This document shows, in pieces, positions 1 through 8,713 of a stretch of DNA of 64,000 bases. Each line of letters starts with the position of its first letter. The first letter of the stretch is position 1. The stretch comes from Sulfitobacter sp. SK012 (lineage in GTDB: Bacteria; Pseudomonadota; Alphaproteobacteria; Rhodobacterales; Rhodobacteraceae): NCBI RefSeq assembly GCF_003352085.1, contig NZ_CP025804.1, positions 4,650,001 through 4,714,000 on the forward strand, read 5' to 3'. Both the position numbers and the translations under genes were made by a program. Under the pieces are notes generated by a model. The model made no database searches. It was not told where the DNA came from and was given only the letters and a program-made list of their open reading frames with translations.

Positions 1-416
1 GTCCTGACCTTCTTGGGACCGTTGCTGGGGGTGTAGGGTTGGATCAGTTTCCGGCACAAATCGCGATCCCAAAAATGTTTGGCTCGATCGTCGAAGCTTG
101 GACGGCACCGCGCGCCAGAGCCTTCATTTCACTCGTCTTGCGTATGGGGCCCGATGGCATTGGCAACGCATTAAAGGAGGTTTCAACGCAATTGCGACCC
201 GTCTTTGACACGTGGCAAGCACGCGGCGAGTTGCGGGCTGACATCTCGGCTGAGGTTGCCATATGGCAGGTGATCGGCCCACTCTCAGCGCTCCGAATAA
301 CCTACATGAATGGCGACGCGTCTTCGACTGACGTTGCACACGGCACAAAGCTCGCGCTTGCCCATCTTGACCTGATTACCCGCACTCTTACCAACACAAG
401 GGGAGAGGTCACATGA
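1..416 (+). CDS. TetR/AcrR-family regulator, C-terminal part (start outside window)
   Basis: The reading frame is open from the first bases of the window, so only the C-terminal, ligand-binding part of the protein is present and the DNA-binding helix-turn-helix lies upstream. The visible 130 or so residues are helical, with the pattern of a TetR_C dimerisation domain (a long helix around FDTWQARGELRADIS, then VAIWQVIGPLSALR). The stop codon overlaps the next start as ATGA, so the two genes are translationally coupled and the regulator probably controls the operon it sits in. The family assignment is by overall character, not by a signature motif, so other helical regulators remain possible. 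Confidence 0.55.
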   Translation, partial: PDLLGTVAGGVGLDQFPAQIAIPKMFGSIVEAWTAPRARAFISLVLRMGPDGIGNALKEVSTQLRPVFDTWQARGELRADISAEVAIWQVIGPLSALRITYMNGDASSTDVAHGTKLALAHLDLITRTLTNTRGEVT

Positions 417-1072
417 ACGGTCACACCAATACGCTTCAAATCGTTGGCCCCAAAGATCAGTTCCCCAAAGTGACCCTGATGGAACCTGTTTCGTCCGGAT
501 ACGTGATGCTCGCGCTTGAAGGTGATCACCGCCCGCCGATCGGGTTTTTCATCCAAAGCGGCCGTAAGACGCGTCTGATAGGCGACCTCAAAGCATTGGC
601 GCAGTCGTTGTGGACCAAGCGCGACGTCCTTGATGTGTCTGTCTTTAAAGCGCTGATTGTGCCACCGGGGCGCGGCGCATTTTTGAAAAAACGTCCCAAT
701 GTCGAAGTCGCGCGGTTCGACATCGTGATGCTAGTTGAATTCGGAAGCCTTGAGGCGGCTCAACGCGTCAGCGAGACGCCGCAATGGCAAGAAACCTTCG
801 CTTCGGCCGAACAAAACTCCCACAAATCCGTCAACATTTCAGCAACAAACACCCGCCACATAGGGCCTGTCGATCACTCCCGCGATGGCGTTTTTCTGTT
901 CAACTATTTCTATGCGGAAAGTTTGGACATCAACTTAAAGTTCTGGAATTACACCGCTGGTTGGCTTCAAGGCCAAACGGGCCACGATAACTCCACCGTC
1001 CTTTTGCCGCACGAAGCGTCCAAACTGCCCTACACAATCATCAATCATTGTAGGTGGGATCGGTTGAGTTAA
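413..1072 (+). CDS. Conserved hypothetical protein, probably truncated at its C-terminus
   Basis: 219 residues, starting in an ATGA overlap with the TetR-type gene. No enzyme motif is recognised. The segments SSGYVMLALEGDHRPPIG, GVFLFNYFYAE, GQTGHDNSTVLLP and YTIINHCRWDRLS are the kind seen in a family of about 250-residue uncharacterised proteins found beside TetR regulators. As I remember that family, the protein continues for about 35-40 residues after the NHCRWD block. Here a stop follows directly after WDRLS, and the HEPN/RES frame begins in the same place. This suggests the gene was cut by a rearrangement near position 1070. Function unknown. Confidence 0.6.
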   Translation: MNGHTNTLQIVGPKDQFPKVTLMEPVSSGYVMLALEGDHRPPIGFFIQSGRKTRLIGDLKALAQSLWTKRDVLDVSVFKALIVPPGRGAFLKKRPNVEVARFDIVMLVEFGSLEAAQRVSETPQWQETFASAEQNSHKSVNISATNTRHIGPVDHSRDGVFLFNYFYAESLDINLKFWNYTAGWLQGQTGHDNSTVLLPHEASKLPYTIINHCRWDRLS

Positions 1073-2178
1073 GCCGCCAGATAACTTTCTCATACGCCTT
1101 GGCTGAGACCCCAGGTGAGTGTAGCTATTGCGAAGAGGAGCGCGAGCATGTCGCTCCGTTCGACAATATCGCTGAGTTTATTGGTGAACGCATGGGCGCA
1201 TTCTACGGCCGTGCGGTAGATCAACTCCCCTACATTACCCGCGAGGGCGGGTATCAAGGCCGGCACGAGGACACATACGATTGTCTGCTAGGGTCTATCG
1301 GCATTGCCATTAACTCAAAGCGGCCAAAGTTGCTGACAGATGACCTGGTTTCTAATATTCGCGACGATGCATGGTGCGATGCATGGTGCGATTACGACTG
1401 GCTGTCACTCGATATAGATCAAAGTCTCCAATCTAGCTGGAAGCAGTTCTGTCACGTGACCAAGGGCCAGAGACGGTTTTTCTTCCATCACATAGGCGAA
1501 CCTGAGACTTCCCACCCCGATGAGCGCTCAATTTTCGGGTTTCTCAATGAACTCGCCACATTGATTGAGGCGCGCGGATTGATACAAACGCTACCCAAAG
1601 GAACATCTTTCTACAGAGCACGCCAAAACAAAAATAGCGACGGCTGGTCAGCGGCACTGGAACTAGGGCCGCCTCCTGTAGAGGTGTCTTTGCAGTCGAA
1701 CAGAATGAATCCGCCCGGCATTCCGATGTTCTATGGGGCGGATACGACCGATCTCGCCGTTGCGGAAACCCGACAAATCGATGTAACAGTCGGCCGGTTC
1801 GAAACGAACAGGCTAATCCGCGTTGTTGATTTGGCTAACCTGCCACCCGTTCCAGGATTCTTCTCCGAGGCCACGCGAGAACACTTACAGACGTTAGAAT
1901 TCTTGCACAGCCTTTCAGAAACTATGGCGGAGCCCGTCGCACAGAATAACAGCGTCAATGTCGACTACATTCCCACGCAGATTCTAACCGAGTTTCTCCG
2001 AGACTACGACTTCGCTGATGGCCCAATTGATGGGATCAGCTATGTAACCGCTTTAGGGTTGCAATCCTTCAATACCGTATTGTTCGCGACACGCGAGAAT
2101 GTGACTGACGATATCGATCTCTCAGTTGGTGAGTCGCGCTGGCTGGTCTTGACCGATACGGAAGTTTGCTCGGGTTGA
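1054..2178 (+). CDS. HEPN/RES-domain protein (RES NADase toxin-like), N-terminus abnormal
   Basis: 374 residues from a GTG that lies inside the end of the preceding gene; no convincing ribosome binding site supports this start. Residues about 20-150 match the HEPN/RES N-terminal domain: GECSYCEEE, then QLPYITREGGYQGR and DTYDCLLG, then WKQFCHVTKGQRRFFF. The rest is a RES domain with TLPKGTSFYRAR, a NRMNPPGIPMFYGA block near residues 217-230 and DYIPTQILTEF. RES domains are known from Xre-RES toxin-antitoxin systems, where they degrade NAD+. Members normally start with an extra CxxC-containing segment before CxYC, which is missing here. No antitoxin-like gene is adjacent. It may be an N-terminally truncated gene. 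Confidence 0.7.
   Translation: MGSVELSRQITFSYALAETPGECSYCEEEREHVAPFDNIAEFIGERMGAFYGRAVDQLPYITREGGYQGRHEDTYDCLLGSIGIAINSKRPKLLTDDLVSNIRDDAWCDAWCDYDWLSLDIDQSLQSSWKQFCHVTKGQRRFFFHHIGEPETSHPDERSIFGFLNELATLIEARGLIQTLPKGTSFYRARQNKNSDGWSAALELGPPPVEVSLQSNRMNPPGIPMFYGADTTDLAVAETRQIDVTVGRFETNRLIRVVDLANLPPVPGFFSEATREHLQTLEFLHSLSETMAEPVAQNNSVNVDYIPTQILTEFLRDYDFADGPIDGISYVTALGLQSFNTVLFATRENVTDDIDLSVGESRWLVLTDTEVCSG
1366..1389 (+). repeat. Tandem 12-bp duplication inside the HEPN/RES gene
   Basis: The 12-mer GATGCATGGTGC occurs twice in direct succession. It keeps the frame and adds four residues, giving DAWCDAWC where family members usually have one WC block. It is a simple slippage-type duplication. Confidence 0.85.
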
Positions 2179-2431
2179 ACGTTGGCTTTTGATAAATGCG
2201 CCCCGTGATCCCGCCTCCACAGCGAATGTCAGCCTTCCGCCCTTCGTGCTGATGGGTACAGAACCCGGCCTATCGATACGGACTCCGGTCGCGGCAATTC
2301 CGCACCGCACGCAGGTTCATCACATTTATGGCAGGGCTTTCAAGGGATCAACGAAAGGTGGCCCACAGGGTGGCCCAATACAAACTCATTGACTTCAATA
2401 TATTGATAAATATAGAAAATTCGCGATTTTG
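2179..2431. other. Gene-free stretch between the HEPN/RES gene and tRNA-Leu
   Basis: No convincing gene. Short open frames here lack ribosome binding sites and family resemblance. Two close copies of GTGGCCCA lie near 2358-2375. The stretch turns AT-rich just before the 3' end of the minus-strand tRNA gene, the side where tRNA-targeting elements integrate. No integrase and no second copy of the tRNA end were found. Confidence 0.5.
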
Positions 2432-2517
2432 TGGTGCCCAGGAGAGGACTCGAACCTCCACACCGTTGCCAGTACTAGCACCTGAAGCTAGCGCGTCTAC
2501 CATTCCGCCACCTGGGC
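2432..2517 (-). tRNA. tRNA-Leu (CAG anticodon)
   Basis: Read on the minus strand, an 86-nt cloverleaf begins GCCCAGGTGGCGGAATGG and ends with the acceptor complement CTGGGC plus ACCA, so the CCA end is encoded. The anticodon arm is CTAGC-TTCAGGT-GCTAG with anticodon CAG. The long variable arm and the GGTTCGAGTCC T-arm are typical of class II tRNA-Leu. Confidence 0.96.
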
Positions 2518-2701
2518 AGGTGTCGTGAAGGCTGCGTCTAAGCCCAAGTCGGCGAGCTGTCAAACGGTATTTCAGCCGTTTCTAGAGCGTTTGGACGAAA
2601 ATTCTACTTAGAGAAGATGGGACTTTGGAGGATGGCCATGTCCCCTTGTTTCAAGCCTAGCAAAACGGTACATCCGGGATGTCACAACATAGAGGCAGAG
2701 C

Positions 2702-3688
2702 ATGTCTAAGCTGGTTACCATTTATGGCGGTTCGGGTTTTGTAGGGCGCTACATTGCGCAACGTATGGCCAAAGAGGGTTGGCGTGTTCGCGTCGCGGTG
2801 CGGCGTCCGAACGAGGCGATCTTTGTGAAACCTTACGGATCGGTTGGTCAGGTTGAGCCAGTATTGTGCAATATCCGCGACGATGCCTCGGTGCGCAGCG
2901 TGATGCTGGGCGCGGATGCGGTGATCAATTGCGTTGGCGTCCTGAGCGAGAACGGCAAGAACTCCTTTGACGCGGTTCAAGCCGAAGGTCCTGAGCGGAT
3001 CGCACGGATCGCAGCAGAATCTGGCGTGGCGCGAATGGTCCACATCTCAGCCATTGGGGCAGATGTAGACAGTAGTAGCGAATATGCCCGGACCAAAGCC
3101 CAAGGCGAAGCTGGCGTGCTCCGGCATATGCCGGGGGCAGTAATTTTGCGCCCGTCGATTGTTTTTGGCAATGAAGATGAGTTCTTTAACCGGTTTGCAG
3201 GCATGACACGGATGGGTCCAGTGCTGCCAGTTGTTGGCGCGGACACAATGTTCCAACCCGTTTATGTGGATGATGTCGCCAAAGCAGCTGTGTTGGGTGC
3301 ATTAGGCACAGCTGAGGCTGGGATTTATGAATTGGGCGGGCCGGTTCAGGCGTCTTTCCGAGAGTTGATGGAACAAATGTTGACCGTGATCCGGCGTCGC
3401 CGGTTGGTACTGAACATTCCATTCTGGGCGGCCAAGATAATGGCGTTTGGTTTCGACATGCTGCAAAAAATTACGCTGGGGCTTATTCCCAATTTCATGA
3501 TCACCCGTGATCAGGTTAGAAACCTTAGAAATGACAATGTCGTATCTGATGGCGCAAAAGGTTTTGAGGCGTTGGGCATCAAACCGGTAAGTATGACGTC
3601 GGTGCTGCCTGACTACCTTTGGTGCTTCCGTCCTTCAGGCCAATATGACGCGATCAAAGAATCAGCACAAAATTTGCGTAACAGCTAA
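2702..3688 (+). CDS. Complex I NDUFA9-subunit-like NAD(P)-binding protein
   Basis: 328 residues of the atypical/extended SDR type. A Rossmann glycine motif GGSGFVG lies at residues 9-15 right after the start, followed by a basic patch (RVAVRRPNE) suited to NADP(H). The [17 protein letters not shown] and [18 protein letters not shown] blocks are characteristic of the bacterial homologues of mitochondrial NDUFA9, an accessory subunit of NADH:quinone oxidoreductase. The usual SDR YxxxK pair is not in its canonical place, as is common in this family. The start has an upstream GAGGCAGAGC sequence. Its stop codon overlaps the uppP start (TAATG), a pairing often seen in Rhodobacterales. Confidence 0.88.
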   Translation: MSKLVTIYGGSGFVGRYIAQRMAKEGWRVRVAVRRPNEAIFVKPYGSVGQVEPVLCNIRDDASVRSVMLGADAVINCVGVLSENGKNSFDAVQAEGPERIARIAAESGVARMVHISAIGADVDSSSEYARTKAQGEAGVLRHMPGAVILRPSIVFGNEDEFFNRFAGMTRMGPVLPVVGADTMFQPVYVDDVAKAAVLGALGTAEAGIYELGGPVQASFRELMEQMLTVIRRRRLVLNIPFWAAKIMAFGFDMLQKITLGLIPNFMITRDQVRNLRNDNVVSDGAKGFEALGIKPVSMTSVLPDYLWCFRPSGQYDAIKESAQNLRNS

Positions 3689-4494
3689 TGGACATCTCAA
3701 CGACGATTGTCGCAGCCCTTCTTGGGTTGCTCGAAGGGCTGACTGAATTCATCCCGGTCTCCTCTACCGGGCATATTTTGTTAGCGGGTCATTTCCTTGG
3801 CTTCGACAGCGCAGGCAAGACCTTTGAGGTCGTGATCCAGTTAGGTGCGGTGTTGGCGATCTTGACGCTGTATTCAGCCAAACTTTGGGCACTGTTTCGC
3901 GACGCACCTCATGACCCGGCGGCACGGCGGACGATCCTTTCGGTTCTGATAGCCTTTCTACCCGCTGTTTTCATTGGCGTCCTAGCGCATGACTTTATCA
4001 AGACAGTGCTTTTCGAGACGCCTAAGCTGATTGCAATTATGTTGATCCTTGGGGGGATTGTTCTGGTCGTTGTGGACCGCATTGCACCTGAGCCTAAGTA
4101 TGACGATGCAATGAAGTTCCCCATACCGATGGCTCTAAAAATTGGCTTTATTCAGTGCCTTGCAATGGTGCCGGGTGTGTCACGCTCGGGTGCAACGATC
4201 GTAGGTGCCTTGATGCTTGGTGCTGATAAACGCGCGGCTGCGGAATTCTCTTTCTTTCTATCAATGCCGACAATGGCCGGGGCTTTTGCATACGACCTTT
4301 ATAAGAACCGCGATGTGCTAGACACGTCAGCCTTGAGCGAGATTGCTGTTGGCTTTGTAATCGCATTCATTAGTGCGGTAATGGTCGTTCGTTGGGTGCT
4401 TAGTTACGTAAGCCGACATGGCTATGCGCTTTTTGGCTGGTGGAGAATAATAGTAGGATCAATCGCGTTGGCTTTCTTGTCCTTCGGATTCTAG
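3688..4494 (+). CDS. uppP: Undecaprenyl-diphosphate phosphatase UppP
   Basis: 268-residue polytopic inner-membrane protein of the BacA/UppP family. It dephosphorylates undecaprenyl diphosphate to recycle the lipid carrier for peptidoglycan and polysaccharide synthesis; overproduction of the family causes bacitracin resistance. Both family signatures are present: [14 protein letters not shown] at residues 16-29 with the conserved Glu, Ser and His, and PGVSRSG at about 162-168 with the active-site Arg. Length is normal. Translation is coupled to the preceding NDUFA9-like gene by a one-base stop/start overlap. Confidence 0.96.
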   Translation: MDISTTIVAALLGLLEGLTEFIPVSSTGHILLAGHFLGFDSAGKTFEVVIQLGAVLAILTLYSAKLWALFRDAPHDPAARRTILSVLIAFLPAVFIGVLAHDFIKTVLFETPKLIAIMLILGGIVLVVVDRIAPEPKYDDAMKFPIPMALKIGFIQCLAMVPGVSRSGATIVGALMLGADKRAAAEFSFFLSMPTMAGAFAYDLYKNRDVLDTSALSEIAVGFVIAFISAVMVVRWVLSYVSRHGYALFGWWRIIVGSIALAFLSFGF

Positions 4495-4533
4495 ATGTTT
4501 TGCTTCCACCGTTTGATCTAAGCAACCAAACGA

Positions 4534-5544
4534 TTAAATATCGTAATACTCACGATACCAAGTAACAAACTTATCAATCCCGTCCCTCAGGTCGGTTTGC
4601 GGTTTGTACCCTGTCAGTTTTTGCAGCAAATCAGCATTCGCCCAAGTGGCATAGACATCGCCCAGCTGCATTGGCATGTAATTGCGCTGCGCCTTTTTGC
4701 CGAGGCTTTGTTCAATGGCGTCTACAAAATCTAACAATCGGACCTTTTCGGAATTGCCAATGTTGACCACCCGGTAAGGTGCTACGGGTGAAAGGCTGTC
4801 TCCTTCAGGCACGATGCCGTCTTCGGGGCGCACAGGCTTGACGTCAATCAACAAACGGATGCCTCGGACTAGATCGTCAACATAAGTAAAGTCGCGAAAC
4901 ATGTCGCCGTGGTTGTAGATATCGATTGGGCGATCATCCAAAATCGCATCCACAAATTTGTAGTAGGCCAGATCTGGACGGCCCCACGTGCCATAGACCG
5001 TAAAAAACCGGAACATTGTCGTCGGAATGTTCCAGAGATGCGCATAGGCATGCCCCATGCTTTCATTGGCTTTTTTGGTCGCGGCATAGATCGTCAGCTG
5101 AGTTTCAGTGCGGTCGGTCTCGTGAAACGGCATTTCTGTATTGGCACCGTAAACGGACGAGGTTGATGCCATCAAAAGATGCTCCACCTCCAACCGCCGC
5201 GCCGCTTCCATCACATTGAATGTACCGATGACGTTTGTTTCCAAATATGCGCGTGGATTCTCGAGCGAGTAGCGCACACCGGCTTGCCCCGCGAGGTGTA
5301 CGATGATTTCTGGTTGGAACTCACCGGCCATCGTATCAAAGAGCGCCTGATCTTCGAGCATGCCTTCGGTCATTGAGAAATTCGGCGATTGCAATAGCAT
5401 CGCATGACGACGTTGTTTGAGCCGTACGTCATAGTAATCGGTCATTCCGTCGAAACCGTGGACGCGGAACCCTTCGGCAAGAAGCAACTTGGCAAGGTGG
5501 AAACCAATGAAACCAGCGGTTCCAGTAATCAAGACGCGGCGCAT
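4534..5544 (-). CDS. NAD-dependent epimerase, UDP-glucuronate 4-epimerase type
   Basis: 336 residues of the extended SDR family. The NAD-binding motif GTAGFIG is at residues 8-14. The catalytic set is S-S-VYG at about 129-133 and Y153-x3-K157 in TIYAATKK. The blocks GLRYFTVYG-like (FRFFTVYGTWGRPDL) and FTYVDDLV match UDP-glucuronate/UDP-galacturonate 4-epimerases, which supply precursors for capsule, LPS or exopolysaccharide. A longer frame exists upstream, but ATG at 5544 places the Rossmann strand at the N-terminus as in the family. It stands alone between convergent uppP and the same-strand aminotransferase, so the polysaccharide it serves is unknown. Confidence 0.88.
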   Translation of the reverse strand: MRRVLITGTAGFIGFHLAKLLLAEGFRVHGFDGMTDYYDVRLKQRRHAMLLQSPNFSMTEGMLEDQALFDTMAGEFQPEIIVHLAGQAGVRYSLENPRAYLETNVIGTFNVMEAARRLEVEHLLMASTSSVYGANTEMPFHETDRTETQLTIYAATKKANESMGHAYAHLWNIPTTMFRFFTVYGTWGRPDLAYYKFVDAILDDRPIDIYNHGDMFRDFTYVDDLVRGIRLLIDVKPVRPEDGIVPEGDSLSPVAPYRVVNIGNSEKVRLLDFVDAIEQSLGKKAQRNYMPMQLGDVYATWANADLLQKLTGYKPQTDLRDGIDKFVTWYREYYDI

Positions 5545-5667
5545 GGTGTGAATTTCTCTGTTGGTTGTGTTGTGACCGGGTCTACACGCCCGCCCGTCCG
5601 GCACAAAGCACTAACCGAACATCAAGAGAAGTTCCCGTTGGCAGAACCGCGTTCGCACATTGTTTGC

Positions 5668-6798
5668 CTATCGGCCTGGCCAATCGCTTAAGGCTTTCTC
5701 CAAACGATCCAACCCTTCTTGCAGGTTCACAGCCGTCCCGCCACCAACGCCCAGCCTTATGTGGTTCGGTTGGTCATACGCGCTGCCGGGCAGAAGGAAT
5801 GTCCGGTATGGCTCAGCCAGCAGGAAGCGCGCAAACTCATCACTGTCGATCCTTTCTGGCAATCGGCCCAACCCAATGAGGCCAGCCCGTGGAGCGACCC
5901 AGCTGAGCCCGTCTTGCTCCCTGACCCAAGCATTCATCTGGGCAAGATTGCGTTGCCCCGCGTCCCGCGCATCCGCCAAAGCGCTGGCGTAGCGACCCGG
6001 TCGCAAGGCGATCTCCGCGATAACTTCGCCCATGATATTCATTATCTCGCTCGAATTTTCGCGCAAAATAACGGCGTCTCGGATCAACTCAGCATCGGGG
6101 CAAATCATCCATCCCGTGCGCAGACCTTGCAATCCTAACGCCTTGCTAACGGACCCTGTTGTGATCCCCCGTTCGTACATACCGGCCACAGACGGCGCGC
6201 GCTGGCTGTCCCATTCAAGCCCGGCATAGACCTCGTCCACCAGCAGCCACGCACCCTTGGCACTGGCAATAGTGACCAGTTCAGCCAACGCGTTTGTGCT
6301 CAGTAGATCGCCGGTGGGATTGTTGGGGTTGGTGATGAAAATCATACGTGTTTTATTCGTCACGGCATCGCGCACCTGACCCAACGGCAGTTGCCAACCG
6401 TCTTCTTCGCGCCGAGTAATCTTGACCACCTCAGCGCCAATTGCCTTAGCCAACACCTCCGCTTGGGGCCAGCCGGGCGTTTCAATCACGATCTGGTCGC
6501 CCGGTTGTAGCAACTGCATAATGGCGAGGTAATTCGCTTCTGCGGCACCTGCGGTGATCAACACGTCCTTGGCCGTACATACTCCCCCAAGGCCGGCTTG
6601 GCGCAACACATGGTCGCGCAATTCGGGCAGACCCCGAAAATCACGATTATTCCAATCCAGAGACTGGTTGGGGTCAAGGTCATCAATGAAATCGCCAAGC
6701 GTCGGCGACTGCGCAAGCGAGAAGCCCACGATGGCCTCTGGCGCGGCATCTGTGGTCTCCAGCAAATATTCAAACAACGTGTGTATCTTGACTTTCAC
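5668..6798 (-). CDS. PLP-dependent aminotransferase, class I/II
   Basis: About 376 residues, fold-type I aminotransferase. Visible motifs are TAGAAEANYL in the cofactor pocket, the NPNNPTG signature, DEVYAGLEW with the PLP-binding Asp and Tyr, and SVSKALGLQGLRTGW with the Schiff-base Lys. The C-terminal Arg region is HIRLGVG. The substrate is not predictable from these. I place the start at a GTG at 6798, preceded by a GGGAG-type site. A longer frame reaches ATG 6870 but would run through the leader of the divergent gene. The start is the least certain point. Confidence 0.85.
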   Translation of the reverse strand: MKVKIHTLFEYLLETTDAAPEAIVGFSLAQSPTLGDFIDDLDPNQSLDWNNRDFRGLPELRDHVLRQAGLGGVCTAKDVLITAGAAEANYLAIMQLLQPGDQIVIETPGWPQAEVLAKAIGAEVVKITRREEDGWQLPLGQVRDAVTNKTRMIFITNPNNPTGDLLSTNALAELVTIASAKGAWLLVDEVYAGLEWDSQRAPSVAGMYERGITTGSVSKALGLQGLRTGWMICPDAELIRDAVILRENSSEIMNIMGEVIAEIALRPGRYASALADARDAGQRNLAQMNAWVREQDGLSWVAPRAGLIGLGRLPERIDSDEFARFLLAEPYRTFLLPGSAYDQPNHIRLGVGGGTAVNLQEGLDRLEKALSDWPGR

Positions 6799-6841
6799 GC
6801 CCGCGCTCCCGCCTACTAACCCCGCAAAAGGGGACTTTTCT

Positions 6842-7600
6842 ATGAGTATCGAAGTTGCGCTGAAGGGCAAACCAAAACGGCTTGCGGTGCTGGATTACGG
6901 ACTGTTTCAAGTGCACGCGAACAACCGGGTTATCGGCATTTGTGGCTTTGTCATTCAAACCGATGCAGATGAAACGGTACTGATCGACACAGGATTTCCC
7001 GCAAAATACGCGCAGGATGCTGAAGCCGCGACCATTGAGGATGACCTTGGCAGTTTGGGCCGCGTCTTATCAGTTACAACTGATAATATGGCGGGCCCAC
7101 AATTGGCAAAACTGGGGCTCGCGAAATCTGACGTCACTCTCATGATTCAAAGCCATACCCATATCGATCACGTTGGCGACATGGCGGGATTTCCGGGTGT
7201 TCCAATTCTGATTTCCGCAGCAGAGCGCGCCTTACCTCGGCCGCTTTATTGGTCAGGCAAACAGACGATGGATTGGCCAGGTGCTGACTACGCGTTGGTT
7301 GATGCTGACATGGAGTTGGGCGATGGGTTCAAAGTATTGCTCTGTCCAGGCCATGCGCCCGGGCAGTTGGCTTTCCTCATCGATTTGCCCAAGACAGGTG
7401 CCGTCCTGCTCACCTCAGATGCGATTAGTCGTGCCAGTGAGGTGGACGAGAAGTTTGCAGGATCTTGGAATGTTCCACTGGCGATCCACCACGGCGACCG
7501 CCTGATGCAACTGGCTTCCGAGCGCGATGCATTGGTCATCTATGGCCACAGCCCCGAGCAATGGCCGACGCTGCGCAAAGCACCGAATTGGTTTACCTGA
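6842..7600 (+). CDS. MBL-fold hydrolase, N-acyl-homoserine-lactonase (AttM/AiiB) type
   Basis: 252 residues. The dinuclear-metal motif HTHIDH lies at residues 105-110. The third histidine is in CPGHAPGQ (H171), the bridging Asp in SDAISRA (D193), and a C-terminal GHSPEQW block matches the AttM/AiiB/BlcC group of lactonases. Those enzymes open acyl-homoserine lactones or gamma-butyrolactone; which lactone is hydrolysed here cannot be told. The frame is open further upstream, but ATG 6842 follows an AAAAGGGGA ribosome binding site and starts at the family position. It runs divergently from the aminotransferase and overlaps the end of the convergent SDR gene by 8 bases. Confidence 0.85.
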   Translation: MSIEVALKGKPKRLAVLDYGLFQVHANNRVIGICGFVIQTDADETVLIDTGFPAKYAQDAEAATIEDDLGSLGRVLSVTTDNMAGPQLAKLGLAKSDVTLMIQSHTHIDHVGDMAGFPGVPILISAAERALPRPLYWSGKQTMDWPGADYALVDADMELGDGFKVLLCPGHAPGQLAFLIDLPKTGAVLLTSDAISRASEVDEKFAGSWNVPLAIHHGDRLMQLASERDALVIYGHSPEQWPTLRKAPNWFT

Positions 7601-8312
7601 CGTCGCGCCCTTGGTTGAGGATAATGACATTCCCGCTTGATACATCGCCTGCTGGCGAAATCAGAAAACCAACCCAAGCGGCTATCTCAGCTGGTTGCAT
7701 TGCGCGGCCATGCGGCATTTGAGCAATGGCCTTCGCCAACACTTCTTCACTCAAGACACCAAAAAGCGGCGTCTCCGTCATGGCAGGCGCGATTGAATTT
7801 ACCGCAATTTTCTCATGCGCATAACGCCGCGCTAGGTCCTTGGTCAGCGTATCAAGGGCGGCCTTCGAAGCACGGTAATGCGGCGGGTCAAACACATCGA
7901 AATTATACGCCCCATTAGATGAAATATTGACGATCTTGCGGACGCCTTCACGGCCGGCCATCAGTTTAATCGCTTTCTGACAGCAGTAGAACGCACCGGT
8001 AAAGTTGAGCTTCATCTGCTGCTCGAACTCATCTGCCGGAATATCGGGGAATTCAGACATAAAGCAGGTGCCGGCGTTGTTAACCAATGCATCAATGCCG
8101 CCGTGCTTTGTTGCAATCTGTGCAAACGTCGCCTTGATCGCCTCTGCATCCATTAAATCTGTGGTCGCCGCCTCGAACCCGTCCTGCGCCATTTCAGCCA
8201 AGCCGTGCGCATCGATATCAAGCCCGACCACATGCATCCCGTCTGCAATCAATCGCGCACAAATCGCGCGCCCCATGCCGCCAGCGGCTCCTGTTACGAT
8301 TGCTATCTTCAT
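7593..8312 (-). CDS. SDR-family NAD(P)-dependent oxidoreductase
   Basis: 239 residues, classical short-chain dehydrogenase/reductase. It has the cofactor motif TGAAGGMG at residues 7-14, NNAG at 78-81, a catalytic Ser at 131/132 (NISSNGAYN) and Y146-x3-K150 (YRASK). An Asp after beta-2 (GLDIDAHG) favours NAD(H). The substrate is unknown. It converges on the lactonase-like gene. There is no same-strand partner, so it is probably monocistronic. Confidence 0.88.
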   Translation of the reverse strand: MKIAIVTGAAGGMGRAICARLIADGMHVVGLDIDAHGLAEMAQDGFEAATTDLMDAEAIKATFAQIATKHGGIDALVNNAGTCFMSEFPDIPADEFEQQMKLNFTGAFYCCQKAIKLMAGREGVRKIVNISSNGAYNFDVFDPPHYRASKAALDTLTKDLARRYAHEKIAVNSIAPAMTETPLFGVLSEEVLAKAIAQMPHGRAMQPAEIAAWVGFLISPAGDVSSGNVIILNQGRDVR

Positions 8313-8713
8313 CAGTCCCGCAATTCCCCTCGGTTGGCGTTCTGCCTCATGTCGTTAAGTGTAGACGTCGCAATTTTTCGGCGCAAGCTGAGGGCCGGCC
8401 CGATCGCTCAAGTCACGCATCCGCAAAGTATACATTTGACGCATCGCGCCAAATGAAACCAAGCTCTTTGTGTGACCCACTTCCCTGGATACCCGAAGCG
8501 ATACCGGCAAGCAGCATGCGGCACTTTGACCAGTTCGACCACAAACTAAGTAAACAATCCCTCCACGCAAAGCACTCGACGTTTTCCACTTGCGGCCAGC
8601 AGGAACTTTGGCAAATCTAGAAGTTTCAAAAAAACCCTTTGAATGCTATGAAACTTTTGCATTTCTGATGCAGTTCTGCGCAAGTTGACGAACCCATAAC
8701 GCCAGGAGTTTAC
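8313..8713. promoter_or_regulatory. Leader region before the mrp operon with an inverted repeat
   Basis: About 400 bp between divergent genes with no convincing coding frame. An exact 8-bp inverted repeat, AAGTTTCA at 8621-8628 and TGAAACTT at 8649-8656, sits about 60-90 bp before the mrpA start in an AT-rich patch. It could be an operator or a transcript hairpin controlling the Na+/H+ antiporter operon. A CCAGGAGTTT ribosome binding site precedes the GTG start at 8714. Confidence 0.4.

Noticed and set aside
4509..4532. CGTTTG/CAAACG between uppP and the epimerase gene as a bidirectional terminator.
   Set aside because: Only a 6-bp AT-rich stem and no proper U-run on either strand.
6554..6841. 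N-terminal extension of the lactonase-like gene.
   Set aside because: It is antisense to conserved aminotransferase sequence, and a good ribosome binding site precedes ATG 6842.
7466..7477. TGGAATGTTCCA, one mismatch from the LacI-type operator.
   Set aside because: It lies inside the lactonase coding sequence, breaks the palindrome, and codes for conserved residues.
8300..8620. 106-residue plus-strand frame before mrpA.
   Set aside because: It overlaps the SDR start, lacks a ribosome binding site and has no coherent protein character.
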